A stretch of 64,000 nt of DNA from Phymatolithon calcareum (taxonomy: Eukaryota; Rhodophyta; Florideophyceae; Hapalidiales). Made by a program: the position numbers and the translations under genes. The stretch lies in the NCBI GenBank assembly GCA_977006965.1, contig OZ345354.1, forward strand, positions 2,728,001 to 2,792,000, written 5' to 3'. Positions 23,007-32,562 of the stretch are shown piece after piece (position 1 is the stretch's first letter; each line of letters begins with the position of its first letter). A model generated the notes under the pieces. That model was not told the origin of the DNA. It searched no databases and was given only the letters and a program-made list of their open reading frames with translations.

Positions 23007-23451
23007 TTGCGTCAAGGCGGCGATATTGAACGCTGTGTTCGCGCTTCGCGGCGAGTCGGCAGCAGATGCAGTGCAGCAAGTCGTGGACAGTGATTTCCGT
23101 GTGTACAGGAACATAAGACCGGTGGGGGAGGTGCTGCGAAAAGCTAAGGAATCGGTGACCGGTTGCCGTGCTGTACGTGATCAGCAAGTACAGTATGCGA
23201 TACAGAAGCAGGATCGGTGGGAACCGTTTCGGCTATTGGCAGCGAAGAAGAGTGGGGTGTTCGTTGTGCGTCTGGGCGAGGAGAGACTCGTTGACCATGC
23301 GGTTGTGGTCGACGCGAATAACTGCATCATTATGGACTCTGAGGAGGAGACGGCCTTGGCGCTTTCTGTCGACGTTCTGGAGCGGTGTGGCAGAGATCGT
23401 GCGGTGAGTTTGCGGGTGACAGAAGTGCCAGAGATTAAGAGCAGGGAGTAG
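22729..23451 (+). CDS. antisense cargo ORF, putative papain-like cysteine protease domain
   Basis: A 240-residue frame whose sensible part starts near residue 38 (RRAISEIVAGRILGFLERYP). It shows a papain-fold pattern: Cys94 at the start of a helix (THSCVKAAILNAV), His190 in VDHAVVVD and Asp203 in CIIMDSEE. Cys-helix followed about 100 residues later by a His strand and then Asp is the layout of papain-like and C39-like peptidases. The family assignment rests on this pattern alone, so it is inference. It probably forms the C-terminus of the protein begun at 21687. No equivalent frame is present in the copia element at 14-4468. Confidence 0.45.
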   Translation: MGLSPWRRMLSLDPERRATGRRPHSAMSPRAATALGRRAISEIVAGRILGFLERYPGVAVHTSGIGAREPVEWPPFVRRRWPGQPRRTFTTHSCVKAAILNAVFALRGESAADAVQQVVDSDFRVYRNIRPVGEVLRKAKESVTGCRAVRDQQVQYAIQKQDRWEPFRLLAAKKSGVFVVRLGEERLVDHAVVVDANNCIIMDSEEETALALSVDVLERCGRDRAVSLRVTEVPEIKSRE

Positions 23452-23559
23452 TAGAGGAGTACGAAAAGGGGGGAGGGGCTTAGATAGACTTGAGAGGTCA
23501 GTTGCGAATGATCCACTGCTCCGTCTGAACAAAAAGTGATCCAGATGAGATTACCTTCT

Positions 23560-24737
23560 GCAGAGCAGCTTTTGACCTGGCTTTCGTTAACCCGTCAGCA
23601 AGGTTGTGTGAGCTTCACACGAAACCTATGTCCGAGATCAATCTGTCGCGAAATCCTTCTCGTGTAGCTGCAATGTCTAGCATTGTCGTCTTTTCAGACG
23701 TCCTCGATCCTTTGAGATGACGTCAAAGAGAGTCCGCCAAGCTCACTGGCCAAAGTACTAGCAACATCGAATAAATCGCTGAATGCAATAACTTCACCAG
23801 CCATGGCGGAGCGTACAATGCGCTTCGATTTGTACGATTTGAAGTGAATTGGGACGAAGTTCCCATGGTTAGCGGCGAGGAAGCAAACATGGCCGAGTTG
23901 TGTAGAAAGATCGTGGTTGTTTTCGAAGGATGAGTCGGAGAAACCAACCACTCGAAGCGAATGTAGATCGAGCGTCGGTATCTTGAGCGGGACACGGTAG
24001 TCGATGGCGAACTTTGTGGCACGGTTAAGACGTCGAACGAGCGAAGATTTTTCATTAAGAAATCGGTCTTCGGTAACTTGCGCTAGTTGAGAAATCTCAA
24101 AGAGGCAATCTGGCCTAGTATTTGCCAGCCAGGCTAGGCGCATGCGCATGGAACGGAAATCCGTGAAGGATGCATCTAGCGGCAGGGCTTCTAGCTTTTT
24201 TAAATAGAAGTTCTGGTGCTGAATGAGTGATCTGTCTGGATAGCGGTCCAGAGAAAACCCGCTGAATGTGCAAGGTATCTCTTCATCCTCGCCCATCTCG
24301 AATTGCTTGTTCGCCCGTCTGGCGATTTGACGAAAGTGGGAGGACCCAGCGCGTAGAAGATCATCAACATATCCACCGATGAGGCCAACTAGGAGGCCGT
24401 CAGCCATGAGTTTGTAGAGGGCAGTGTCGGAACCGAAAGGAGACATGCCCAGGTCGTGTCTGTGGTGCTCATCCAAAGTCTTGTGCAACAAATCTCCAGA
24501 GTCGCAGAGCCCGTACAGCAGTTTCAGAAGCTTTAAACACTGTTCAGGTTTCAATTCGAACTCGGGCACTGGCTTAGTGATTAATATATCTCGAGAGAGC
24601 GGCTCTGCGGATTGTAGATATGCCTGGCGTACATCGGACGTCCATATGTCAAAGCCGTGAATTGTGGCGAGAGCAAGAAGGAGGCGGATAGATGGTGGTT
24701 GGAGAGTGGCTGCATTATGTACCATCATGTCCTTCAT
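23560..24737 (-). pseudogene. copia reverse transcriptase and RNase H, broken
   Basis: Frame 24737-23694 holds reverse transcriptase with IWTSDVRQAYLQ, LYGLCDSGD and an intact GYVDDLL catalytic box. RNase H follows with VGFSDSSF and SAMAGEVIAF. The frame ends early at RIEDV. After it another frame (about 23690-23560) continues with MLDIAATREGFRDRLISDIG, the expected RNase H tail. The FTDxKSLFD segment between them is missing, which looks like a small deletion. Confidence 0.85.
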
Positions 24738-24791
24738 TCGATCCCGAAGGCCTCCGATGACGTAACGTGCTTTGAACTTGGTCTTGCCATT

Positions 24792-26117
24792 TTACGACAA
24801 TTTAATGGCGCGGACAAAACGGCCGGGTAGTGCGTTGCCATCTGCAGGCACGTCTTCTCGAAGGATGACGCTAAAGGTCCCGCGGTCGAGTAGGCCGCGG
24901 ATCTCATCACGTTTTGCCCTGAACATCTCAGGCGATCTAGCTCGGGGGTTCTTTGAATTGATGAACTCAGTGAGATAGATCGAGTCATCGCTTTCGTCTG
25001 AAGATGAGAAGTGTAAGAGGCCATTGCGAATATCGGTAAAGAAAGAGCGGGCGAGGTCTAAGGGGGCACGGTAATGTTTGACTTGTGCAACGGAAAAGGG
25101 TCGCGCGTTGCCAATCTCTGCGTCCTGAACATAGACCAGCTTCTTCGCTGCATTCATTCCTAGGACCTGGAAAGGGCTAAGCCATTCTCCAATGCGGTTA
25201 TTAACGATCTTTTCACGCCATACGAGTACTTGGTCCCCGGGTTGATAGGAACGGTCTGCCGCTGAAGGAAGTGCGTGTTTGAGTGCTCTGGAAACGCGCA
25301 TTTTGGCCATGACAGTCTGCATCTCGGATCTCGCGGCGCTGGCCATCGACGCTCGTTCACTTAGCGTGTCTCGTACCTTCGGTGTTTCAGAGCGAGTGTA
25401 GACTCGAGGGTACTCCCCAAAGACTAAAGCCGACGGCACAAGCCCCTCCGGTCCGAGCGTGTCATTCATCGCTTTCAAAGAGAGCTGGAGGAGAGTCTCT
25501 CTATGGGCTTTAGGATAGTCCAGAGCAAGCCTTCAGAATGTATCTCTGAGAGACTCGTGATAGCGCTCCCCGAGGCCAAGGCTGGAATGCGCTTCTATTC
25601 CGGTTGCTTGGACCTCGACAATCGATCTAGATGCTGGAGAGCAGAACGGTTCACTCTTTCCAAGCTGGCTGCCCTGATCAACTAGGATTCTGTTAGGAAA
25701 CGCAGAGTAAATGGACGCCCAGCAGTTGGTCAAAGTGTCTCATTTGTCGTATGTAGAGACACTCGCAAGGAATCGAGCCGCGGAGAAGTGAGTTCCTTCA
25801 TCAACAACGTGTAATACAGGTTCCATCCCAATGTACATGATGTCAAGTAGGATTCGCTCGTTGAACCTCACATTCTCCGCTCCGAATGAGGCTCGAAAAC
25901 GTACTGGTCCGGGCTGAATCCGTTGGCAGGGGTCACAGCGCTTTGAGATTTCGTGTAGGATCTTACGGGTTTCAGGGGTGGCATCTTCGGGCCTAACCTT
26001 TCGCAGGAGATTGAAGAGCTTTGTAGCCGAAGGGTGGAAAAAATTGCCGATGTAAATTGTGAAGCTGTGTCGTGGGAAAGTGTGTGCGGTGACCGGTATC
26101 GAACGGCACATAGACAT
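24792..26117 (-). pseudogene. copia integrase, in three frames
   Basis: Frame 26117-25740 carries the HHCC zinc region (ending CDPC) and the first core aspartate (LLDIMYI). Frame 25733-25533 carries the second aspartate (ILVDQGSQ) and the glutamate (GLGERYHESLRDTF). Frame 25478-24792 carries the C-terminal part (YQPGDQVLVWREK), the linker, and the beginning of reverse transcriptase up to FVRAIKLS. All three catalytic residues are retained although the frame is lost. Confidence 0.85.
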
Positions 26118-26550
26118 GACTGCTCTGTCCTCGAGTTAGTGGAATGAACCATTGGTCGACGTAGGCCTTGACGTGGCCATCAACGTCGAAAGATATGCGG
26201 TGTGCGAGTCTATTGAATACCGTGTCTGCGACGAGTTGCTCGCGATCGAGAACGTCCAGTCCGAGTAGAGCTAGGACATCAGCGTTTACAATGTCAAAGT
26301 TAACGGAAATGGGTCGTACACCAGTGGGTGTTGCCATGGTCAAAGAAACTTGTCTCAATGAAGGGTAAAATACGTCGCCGAAGCGAAATCTGTTCTGTGA
26401 GCGTCGTACTTTGCGACGGTGCTGTCCGGCGGCGTTCAGGAGACGATGAAGCTCGCGCTTGCCGATGACAGACTTTGGTGCACCGATGTCCGCGCAGAAA
26501 CCGAGGGGGCGTCGAGATCTGCATTCGCGCTTCAGGTCGGCGACAAAGAC
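25993..26550 (-). pseudogene. copia retropepsin, broken
   Basis: The active site reads CADIGAPKSVIG, with the catalytic Asp codon at 26488-26490. The C-terminal part (NADVLALLGLDVLDREQL) is in the 26358-25993 frame. The two halves are in different frames. Confidence 0.75.
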
Positions 26551-26660
26551 ATTTGTGCAATTGATTGTAGTGGGGTAGTATTTGTGCCGGGAGCGAGCTG
26601 TTCTGTGTTGGAACAGAGGTCTTTTTGGGCGATGCAGGTTCTGCAGGAGATCGCATCGCC

Positions 26661-27170
26661 CTACTGAAAACCTGAATGGTCATTTGGTCCACACATGTGG
26701 GCCGACAACACATGTGTCGTGATGTCTCCATCTACCGCGTCGGCAAAGGATGTGTCGTAGGTTGGGCTCTTTGAAGTGACTTCAAATGCATCATCAATCT
26801 CGCGTACGGCGTCATCGGTGATGTGGGTCTGGTCTTCCAGTATGTCTCCCTCCATCGCAGTATTCTCGTCATGGATGGGACCCGCCGACTCTCCCTCCAT
26901 TCCAAGAATATGGTCACGGACGATGTGGACGTGGGAGTCCCCGCGGCGAATGCGGCTACGCGCGTGTTCGCGGATGGCGCCATCATCGCAGCGGTGGCCG
27001 TGCTTCCAGGGTCCGTTCCACTTGAAGCACAAGTTGAGTCGTCTGGCCTCAGACAAGGAATGGGAAGCACCGTCATGGCGCTGTCTGGCTGGGCACCGGG
27101 AAGGTGCACCGCGACCGAAGTCATGCTTCCGAACGTGGCGAGGGTGACGGCCGTACTTCTGGAAGAACAC
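26661..27170 (-). pseudogene. nucleocapsid region with altered zinc knuckle
   Basis: Follows gag on the minus strand. The knuckle reads LCFKWNGPWKHGHRC: the second zinc-ligand position, normally Cys, is Trp (a single-base TGC/TGT to TGG change). The rest is acidic and Asp/His-rich, as in the spacer before copia protease. Confidence 0.6.
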
Positions 27171-27202
27171 AGAGGCGGCTGTCTCTTCATCGACGTCAGT
27201 CT

Positions 27203-28606
27203 TTAGAGTGGATGTGGGGGGTGACGGATTACGCGGACCTCGTTGGAGAGTTGTAGACTCTCATGAAGAGCGGTCACGAATGCATTGAATTTGTACCTGT
27301 GGCTGACGATGTTGCGGATTGGAGCCAAAGCACATTCATGTCCAATGACGTCGCTGCGCAGGACTCGTATCTTGTGCTCGTCAGAGCGAAAACCAGGAGG
27401 ACATTGAGGGGTGAGACGCCCGATATGGTCCACAACTTGATTCAAACCTGCGGCCTCACTCGCAATTTCGTGCTCCGTCATAAATGTGTCAAGCGTCAGG
27501 CTCTCTAGAGTTGACTGGAATTGAAGCTGTCGAGAGTCGCTGTTGTAATCTCGGCGCATTAGGTTGGCAATAGCTTCATAAGACACGTCCGCGGTGGAGT
27601 TGTTCAGGATGAACGTTCGCGCAGATCCTTCTAAAACGTTGACAAAATACTCAGCTTTTTGAGACGGGGTAAGACGATGCTGGCGGGCACAAGTATCGTA
27701 GTCCCGCAGAAGAAGGTCAACTGACTGGGAGAGGTCCCCTGTAAATTTTCTCCCGTAGAAGTGCTGAACGACGTACGTGGCCTTTCGAGTATCTTCGTAG
27801 TCAAGAGGACGGTCGAAAGGGTCGAAGCGACCAAAAGAGCTTCTGTCGGGCACCGTCGGGATGTCCGAGGTGGGAGCAGTAGTACGAGCAGTTGCTTGCA
27901 CCTCCGAGTGGCCAAATTTTCGAGTTTGCTGGCCCGGGGTGAGAACACTCGGTAAGGCAGGGACTGGAACAGGGTGCGTATCCGGGAGAATGGGCGTAGC
28001 GACCGTGTTTTTAAATACCTGTGTCGGGGCCATCGCGGGAGTACGAGTGTAGTGGGCTGAGTTGGCGTCAGCTACAGGTGCGCCGGGGGGACGGTGCGTG
28101 CACACTGATCTCACATTCTTGTACCTGTGCACGATAGACCGGGCTTGCCGTGGGTCTAAACCGAGGATCTGCGAAAACCACACATGCGTTTCGATTTCAC
28201 GGGTTCTTTCGTAGTCGGCCAGGGCGAGTTGCTGCGCATATTCCGGATGAATATTAGCGAAGCCGAATAACTCGGCGATCGATAAGAGTACCTTAAGTGG
28301 GAATAGCGGCTTCTCGAAGTAGTCGCTGACGAATATGGCCGACGGAGAGGGGAGCAGGTCAGCCATCGTCTCGCGGACGTCTTCGGGGTTCGGTAGGACG
28401 GCATTAGTCTCGCCGGTACTATTCGCCACCGGGTACGCATTAAGCGCATTCTCGGCAATGTTAAGGTACATTGCAAAGAGTGCACCAGGGTTCCTAGCAC
28501 TAGCGCTCTTAATCTTGATTCGGTTGTACTTCTGTGACGCCTGAGCCTTTGTCCAGACATCAGAGGGAAGCGCGTCGTTGGAATCGAACATTTTGCAGTA
28601 TTGCAA
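27203..28606 (-). CDS. copia Gag
   Basis: A 467-residue frame starting just inside the 5' LTR. The N-terminal third is helical (PEYAQQLALADYERTREIE) and the middle is Pro/Thr-rich. Residues about 250-440 are gag-like, with KATYVVQHFYGRKFTGDLSQ and MRRDYNSDSRQLQFQSTLES, matching the gag logic of the element at 14-4468 (LAEHYNTSAHQ). The displayed start may be a non-ATG codon; the next ATG is that of MFDSN. The nucleocapsid follows in a different frame. Confidence 0.75.
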   Translation of the reverse strand: MQYCKMFDSNDALPSDVWTKAQASQKYNRIKIKSASARNPGALFAMYLNIAENALNAYPVANSTGETNAVLPNPEDVRETMADLLPSPSAIFVSDYFEKPLFPLKVLLSIAELFGFANIHPEYAQQLALADYERTREIETHVWFSQILGLDPRQARSIVHRYKNVRSVCTHRPPGAPVADANSAHYTRTPAMAPTQVFKNTVATPILPDTHPVPVPALPSVLTPGQQTRKFGHSEVQATARTTAPTSDIPTVPDRSSFGRFDPFDRPLDYEDTRKATYVVQHFYGRKFTGDLSQSVDLLLRDYDTCARQHRLTPSQKAEYFVNVLEGSARTFILNNSTADVSYEAIANLMRRDYNSDSRQLQFQSTLESLTLDTFMTEHEIASEAAGLNQVVDHIGRLTPQCPPGFRSDEHKIRVLRSDVIGHECALAPIRNIVSHRYKFNAFVTALHESLQLSNEVRVIRHPPHPL

Positions 28607-28653
28607 TTATCCCAGGAGGGGCAGTAGCACAGAGGTGACCGGTGAATCCGGAT

Positions 28654-28951
28654 TGTCGTCAAAGGCCTTCTCTGTGCCTCGTGCGATCCGCCGTGTGTAC
28701 AATCACACGGCTGGTTGGTCGCACGGCAGACGGTGTGTGGTGTGTGTGCGACAAGCGGAGGCTTGTCGGAGTGAGAATTGGCTGGGTGGAGACCCGAGCG
28801 TTTACGATACAACAAAGGAAGTTTATTGATCGTTATTCAATCTGCCCAAGAGGGCAGATGCGAGGAATGTACGACTTTGTACCACAGGGGCCCGCCGACT
28901 CACAGGGTCGGTGGCTGTAAGCTCATGTATGCACTTGTCAAAAAACGGACA
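28654..28951 (-). repeat. 5' LTR of the minus-strand copia element
   Basis: 298 bases, same ends as the 3' LTR. The extra 20 bases (from CAACAAAGG at about 28809) read on the minus strand include AATAAA, a polyadenylation-like signal missing from the 3' LTR. Confidence 0.93.
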
Positions 28952-28977
28952 ATTTTCGACGTTATAACGTCGAAAAT
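28952..28977. repeat. palindrome interrupted by the copia insertion
   Basis: ATTTTCGACGTTA and its exact reverse complement. Its first five bases are the right copy of the target duplication. Removing the element restores a 28-base palindrome, with T at 21169 pairing to A at 28978. Confidence 0.85.
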
Positions 28978-30603
28978 ACACAAGATATACAGTACCTTCT
29001 GGTCGTGCGAAACTTCGGCCGAATGTTCATCGGACTTTTTTTACTGGACAGTATACAGTCAATCCTTTATAATTGGATGTCCAATGTGGAAAGGTCTGAT
29101 ATCCAGATACCAAGGATATTCTGGATTCGAATTTATATGATACTTCAAATGTTAATCATGTACAGTATGCCCTAAAACTGGAAATTTAGGCGACATACAG
29201 TAGATCACATATGCCCCATGCCCGGCAATACGGCGTTCATATGCGCCTTGTTGAAGGATATGTTCGGTGCTCGGCCGACAAACCAATGTTAGAAAATGTG
29301 CAACCTTGTTCGCGGCTCGGAAAAGAGTCCACGTGTTGAATATGTGCCGTGCCAAACAAATTTACAAATTTCATGCATGCACCGTGACTCTGGAATTGAC
29401 AATGTCCAGATATTGAATATTCTAATAATCTTAAAATTTAGATAAATTAATGAAGACACCATATTCGTGGAGGCATCTATTATTCTGAAAACCGAAGAAG
29501 TTCTAAATTCGAAGACCCATTTATTGAGGATTAACAGTACTGTAGAGTAAAAAGTTTACCTATTATAGAGCCCTCAGTATTATACGAAGAATCCCCATCG
29601 GAGCAGCTCTGCTCTTACCTGTTTCTGTAAGTAAAACAATAAATTACCTCGCACGGCCGTGTTGTGTCGTGCTTCTCAACTTCAATACTGTAGCGCTTAT
29701 GTCTTGAAAATGGAATATTTTGTTCATTTTAGTCCTCAAATACTGTATATCCACATGGATCGGGATCTTTAAGTCGTATGCTTTAACAATTACAGCTATC
29801 CGCTGCTCAGATGGTTTCTTACAAGGTTTCGGTTGGTAGATGAGCGCCAGACGCTGCTTATTGCGATTTGCCACAAGGTGTGCCTTGAAAATAGACATGT
29901 TGTGGGTGATTACGAAGTTGTCAAAGTTTGATCCAGGGTAGTCACCCATCCACAGCGTTGTTGAAGCGAAGCGAAAACACATCGACAAAGCGGCTCAGTC
30001 CATGATAATCGACCTCACCGTCTGAGATGACGAAGATGCTACTTGCGATGAGGAGCTAAAGCAAGTTTATTTTTAAAGGCCCCACAATTGTACAAATATG
30101 CCGGCAAGGCTTCCTCCGGCGAAAGGGCGGCTCTACTCTTATGTTCGGTATTCTATCTGAGCACGTAGCATGGCCTCGATAATACAATTTTCTGTTGCAT
30201 AGAGGGCGCATCATAACGGACGAGTAGTAATTTTGGTAAGGGGTGCCGGTTTAGCGAACTTCCCCAGTTTTTCGGTCAATGTAGCGAATTTCCTTGATCA
30301 AAAACCCTAGCTGTATGCAAAATTTTAATGTCGTACGATAAGCTATTTTTTTTAGAGATGTAAAAACATCGAAAACTCAAAAAATGACATATACATATAT
30401 GTCAGTATATATCTCGGAATAACTAATTCTGAACACTGTCCCAAATTAGTTCCTCTTTTAGTACTTTTCAAGCAAAATCTGTATATTTTCCGATATCCAG
30501 CACCTCCCAGGATTTGAAAGTTGTGGGCAGTCACTATTGTCCTAGCCGTGAACAGTTTTAACGAAGGACGAAACGGTTAGTAATAATTACCTGCCTAATA
30601 ACC
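28978..30603. other. non-coding, AT-rich
   Basis: No convincing gene. A minus-strand frame (29988-29644) has no recognisable domain. Many TACTGTA/TACAGTA words occur. A dispersed repeat starts at 30061. Confidence 0.5.
30061..30116. repeat. dispersed repeat, copy 1
   Basis: About 56 bases closely resembling 63901-63956: both run GCAA(A)GTTTATTT...CCCCACA...ATATG..GGCAAGGCTTCCTC. On the minus strand each contains AATAAAC, like a 3' end of an element. Confidence 0.65.
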
Positions 30604-32169
30604 ATGAGCCAAGCCACTTCCAGCTCCTTTCGCAACCTGCCAGCCATTGCGTTGGTCGGAAATCCGGGCTCTGGAAAAAGCACTCTCCTTAACGGACTGG
30701 CCGGAAGTCCACAATTCAGAAGTGGGCCCAGCTTATGTGAAGGTCTGACTTTAGTTCTTCAAGCTTATTCGGTGAGAAATATGACGCTGTACGACACCCC
30801 TGGCCTCTTTGATGTCTCGAGAAGCAAGCAATCAGGCGAAGAGCTGGACAAGTTACTCTCCCAAAATGTGGCGTTAAAGATTGCGTTCGTTGTCACTTTG
30901 GATGAAGGCCGAGTTAGACGGAGCGACGTTCTCACCATCAAGCTCGTACTCGATGCTATCTCCGTGGATACGAACGACCGGTTCGGAGTGATCGTCAACA
31001 AGATGGGAGAGAGTGTTGAAGCCTTGATGCGCGACGACCCGGAAAAGGAATGCAGAATGCGCAAATGTTTGACGGGCAATCGCAATACAAGCTACTGGTG
31101 CTACGTGCGGAAGGAGAGCTTTCTTGAGGGGAAAGATGATCAATGTCACGCAACGCCAGCACTGCAGCGCCTACTCCATGGTCTTCCTGTGACGAAGCCT
31201 TTGTACACAACTGTTTCCAGGGTAGAAACACAAAACTTGGACACGCTTCTGGAGGCTGTGGAGGTTCGAACCAGAGAAGTCGAAAATTCTACGGGAGAAG
31301 AATTTAGGGAAATGATGGCGGCCTATGAGCTACAAAAGCTTTCTGCTGAAGAGCGAATCAAAACATTGGAACAACAGCTGCGTGGGCAGAAGTCGAAGAG
31401 TGCACATGGCTCCAGAAAAGCCATTGAAGATGGTAGACAAGCAGAAGATGTCGGAATCGAAGTAGTGGAGGACCCAGTTCGCGCAGTTGCGATATACAAC
31501 CGGGCCATCGAAGAAGGTGGCGATGTGAATGCAATGATCCTCCTCGCAAGGTTGCTTGGACGTGGCGCGGACGGGGTACCAGCAGATACAGTTCGCGCAG
31601 TTCGTCTGTACGAACGGGCAATCGAAGAAGGTGGCAGTTTGCGAGCAATGTACAACCTCGCAGTGTTGCTTCGACGTGGCGTAGACGGTGTACCAAAGGA
31701 CCCGGTTCGTGCAGCTCAACTGTACAACCGGTTAATCGAAGAAGGTGGCCATGTGAAATCAATGTACAACCTCGCATTGTTGCTTCGATTTGGTGCGGAC
31801 GGTGTACGAGCAGATCCAGTTCGCGCTGCTCATTTGTATAGCCGGGCCATCGAAGAAGGTGGCTATGTGAAAGCAATGTTCAACCTCGCACAGTTGCTCC
31901 GACGTGGCGCGGACGGTGTACCAGCAGATATAGTTCGCGCAGTTTACCTTTACAACCGGGCAATCGAAGAAGGTGGCGATGTGAAAGCAATGTACAACCT
32001 CTCAACGTTGCTTCGACGTGGCGGAGACGGGGTACCAAAGGACCCAGTTCGCGCAGCTCACCTGCGCAAACGAGCTATTGCAGAAGATGCCGATGCGAAA
32101 GAATCGCGGTGGGTGCATTTGAAGGGCTGGGCTAAGTCTCAACGTCAGAAGCAGTGGTGGAAGAAGTAG
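30604..32169 (+). CDS. AIG1/GIMAP-like GTPase with C-terminal Sel1-like repeats
   Basis: 521 residues, intronless. The P-loop is GNPGSGKST at residues 19-27, with T49 as a plausible G2, DTPG at 64-67 as G3, and NKMG at 132-135 as G4 (Gly in place of the usual Asp). This layout suits AIG1/septin-like GTPases of the TRAFAC class. A coiled-coil-like stretch (residues 215-270) leads into six tandem 38-residue Sel1-like repeats (about 290-510), each with an RA(I/L)EEGG.(V)KAMYNLA.LLRRG pattern. Sel1 repeats form helical solenoids that bind partners. GTPase plus repeat scaffold suggests a switch or an immune-type sensor, which is inference. ATG 30604 is directly preceded by stop-rich AT sequence. 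It appears intact and is likely a host gene. Confidence 0.85.
   Translation: MSQATSSSFRNLPAIALVGNPGSGKSTLLNGLAGSPQFRSGPSLCEGLTLVLQAYSVRNMTLYDTPGLFDVSRSKQSGEELDKLLSQNVALKIAFVVTLDEGRVRRSDVLTIKLVLDAISVDTNDRFGVIVNKMGESVEALMRDDPEKECRMRKCLTGNRNTSYWCYVRKESFLEGKDDQCHATPALQRLLHGLPVTKPLYTTVSRVETQNLDTLLEAVEVRTREVENSTGEEFREMMAAYELQKLSAEERIKTLEQQLRGQKSKSAHGSRKAIEDGRQAEDVGIEVVEDPVRAVAIYNRAIEEGGDVNAMILLARLLGRGADGVPADTVRAVRLYERAIEEGGSLRAMYNLAVLLRRGVDGVPKDPVRAAQLYNRLIEEGGHVKSMYNLALLLRFGADGVRADPVRAAHLYSRAIEEGGYVKAMFNLAQLLRRGADGVPADIVRAVYLYNRAIEEGGDVKAMYNLSTLLRRGGDGVPKDPVRAAHLRKRAIAEDADAKESRWVHLKGWAKSQRQKQWWKK
31475..32158 (+). repeat. six tandem 114-bp coding repeats
   Basis: The word CAGTTCGCGCAG or close variants recurs at 31475, 31589, 31703, 31817, 31931 and 32045, exactly 114 bases apart. 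The copies remain similar at DNA level, indicating recent amplification or gene conversion of Sel1 units. Confidence 0.9.
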
Positions 32170-32211
32170 GGTGCAGTTTTTTTTAATTTCCTCTGATATG
32201 AACAATCCTCA

Positions 32212-32562
32212 ATGGCATATAAAGTACCACCGTGCGTGAACCGGAAGACATTTTCCGACCGATGCACTTCCCAGCCAAGGTGTCCGCGAACGGAAAGGTC
32301 ACCCACAAGGAAGAGAAACTGCACACCAATGAGGCTTGGAGCGAGATGGAGAAGGTCAAAAACGCAAAATCTTTGTGGATATTATCCAGGATATGAACGA
32401 GAATCCAAACGACGTAAGCCAAATCAAGGCGAGAAAAAACAACCTTTGGGCAGTCAAGTAGATATTCGGCCGCTTCCCCTCTCGAACATATCGGAGCATG
32501 TCGCTAACTACGACGAACTAGCGACGATGCAGCTGGAAACCCTTCAACGCAACCTAATGTAA
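32212..32562 (+). pseudogene. frameshifted gene fragment, unknown family
   Basis: Three frames in succession give sensible protein: REPEDIFRPMHFPAKVSANG and KVTHKEEKLHTNEAWSEMEK near 32235-32355, then FVDIIQDMNENPNDVSQIKA near 32370-32455, then VDIRPLPLSNISEHVANYDE to the stop at 32562. Two shifts break it. The family is not recognised. It lies just after the GTPase gene. Confidence 0.35.

Larger units (their letters stand above)
21175..28951 (-). mobile_element. complete Ty1/copia retrotransposon, 7777 bp
   Basis: Seen: direct terminal repeats at 21175-21452 and 28654-28951, both bounded by TG and CA, and an exact 5-bp target duplication ATTTT at 21170-21174 and 28952-28956. Read on the minus strand, the 5' LTR is on the right. 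A polypurine tract (GGGAGGGAG) touches the 3' LTR at 21453-21461. Gag, protease, integrase, reverse transcriptase and RNase H follow in copia order but in several frames. Between pol and the 3' LTR, about 2 kb of GC-rich DNA carries an open frame on the opposite (plus) strand. The LTRs differ by about five substitutions and one 20-base indel, so the insertion is fairly recent although the proteins are broken. The primer binding site after the 5' LTR (ATCCGGATTCACCGG) does not resemble the usual initiator-Met complement. Confidence 0.93.

Noticed and set aside
31323-31876. Minus-strand repetitive frames opposite the Sel1 repeats
   Set aside because: Their periodicity only mirrors the 114-base coding repeat of the plus strand.
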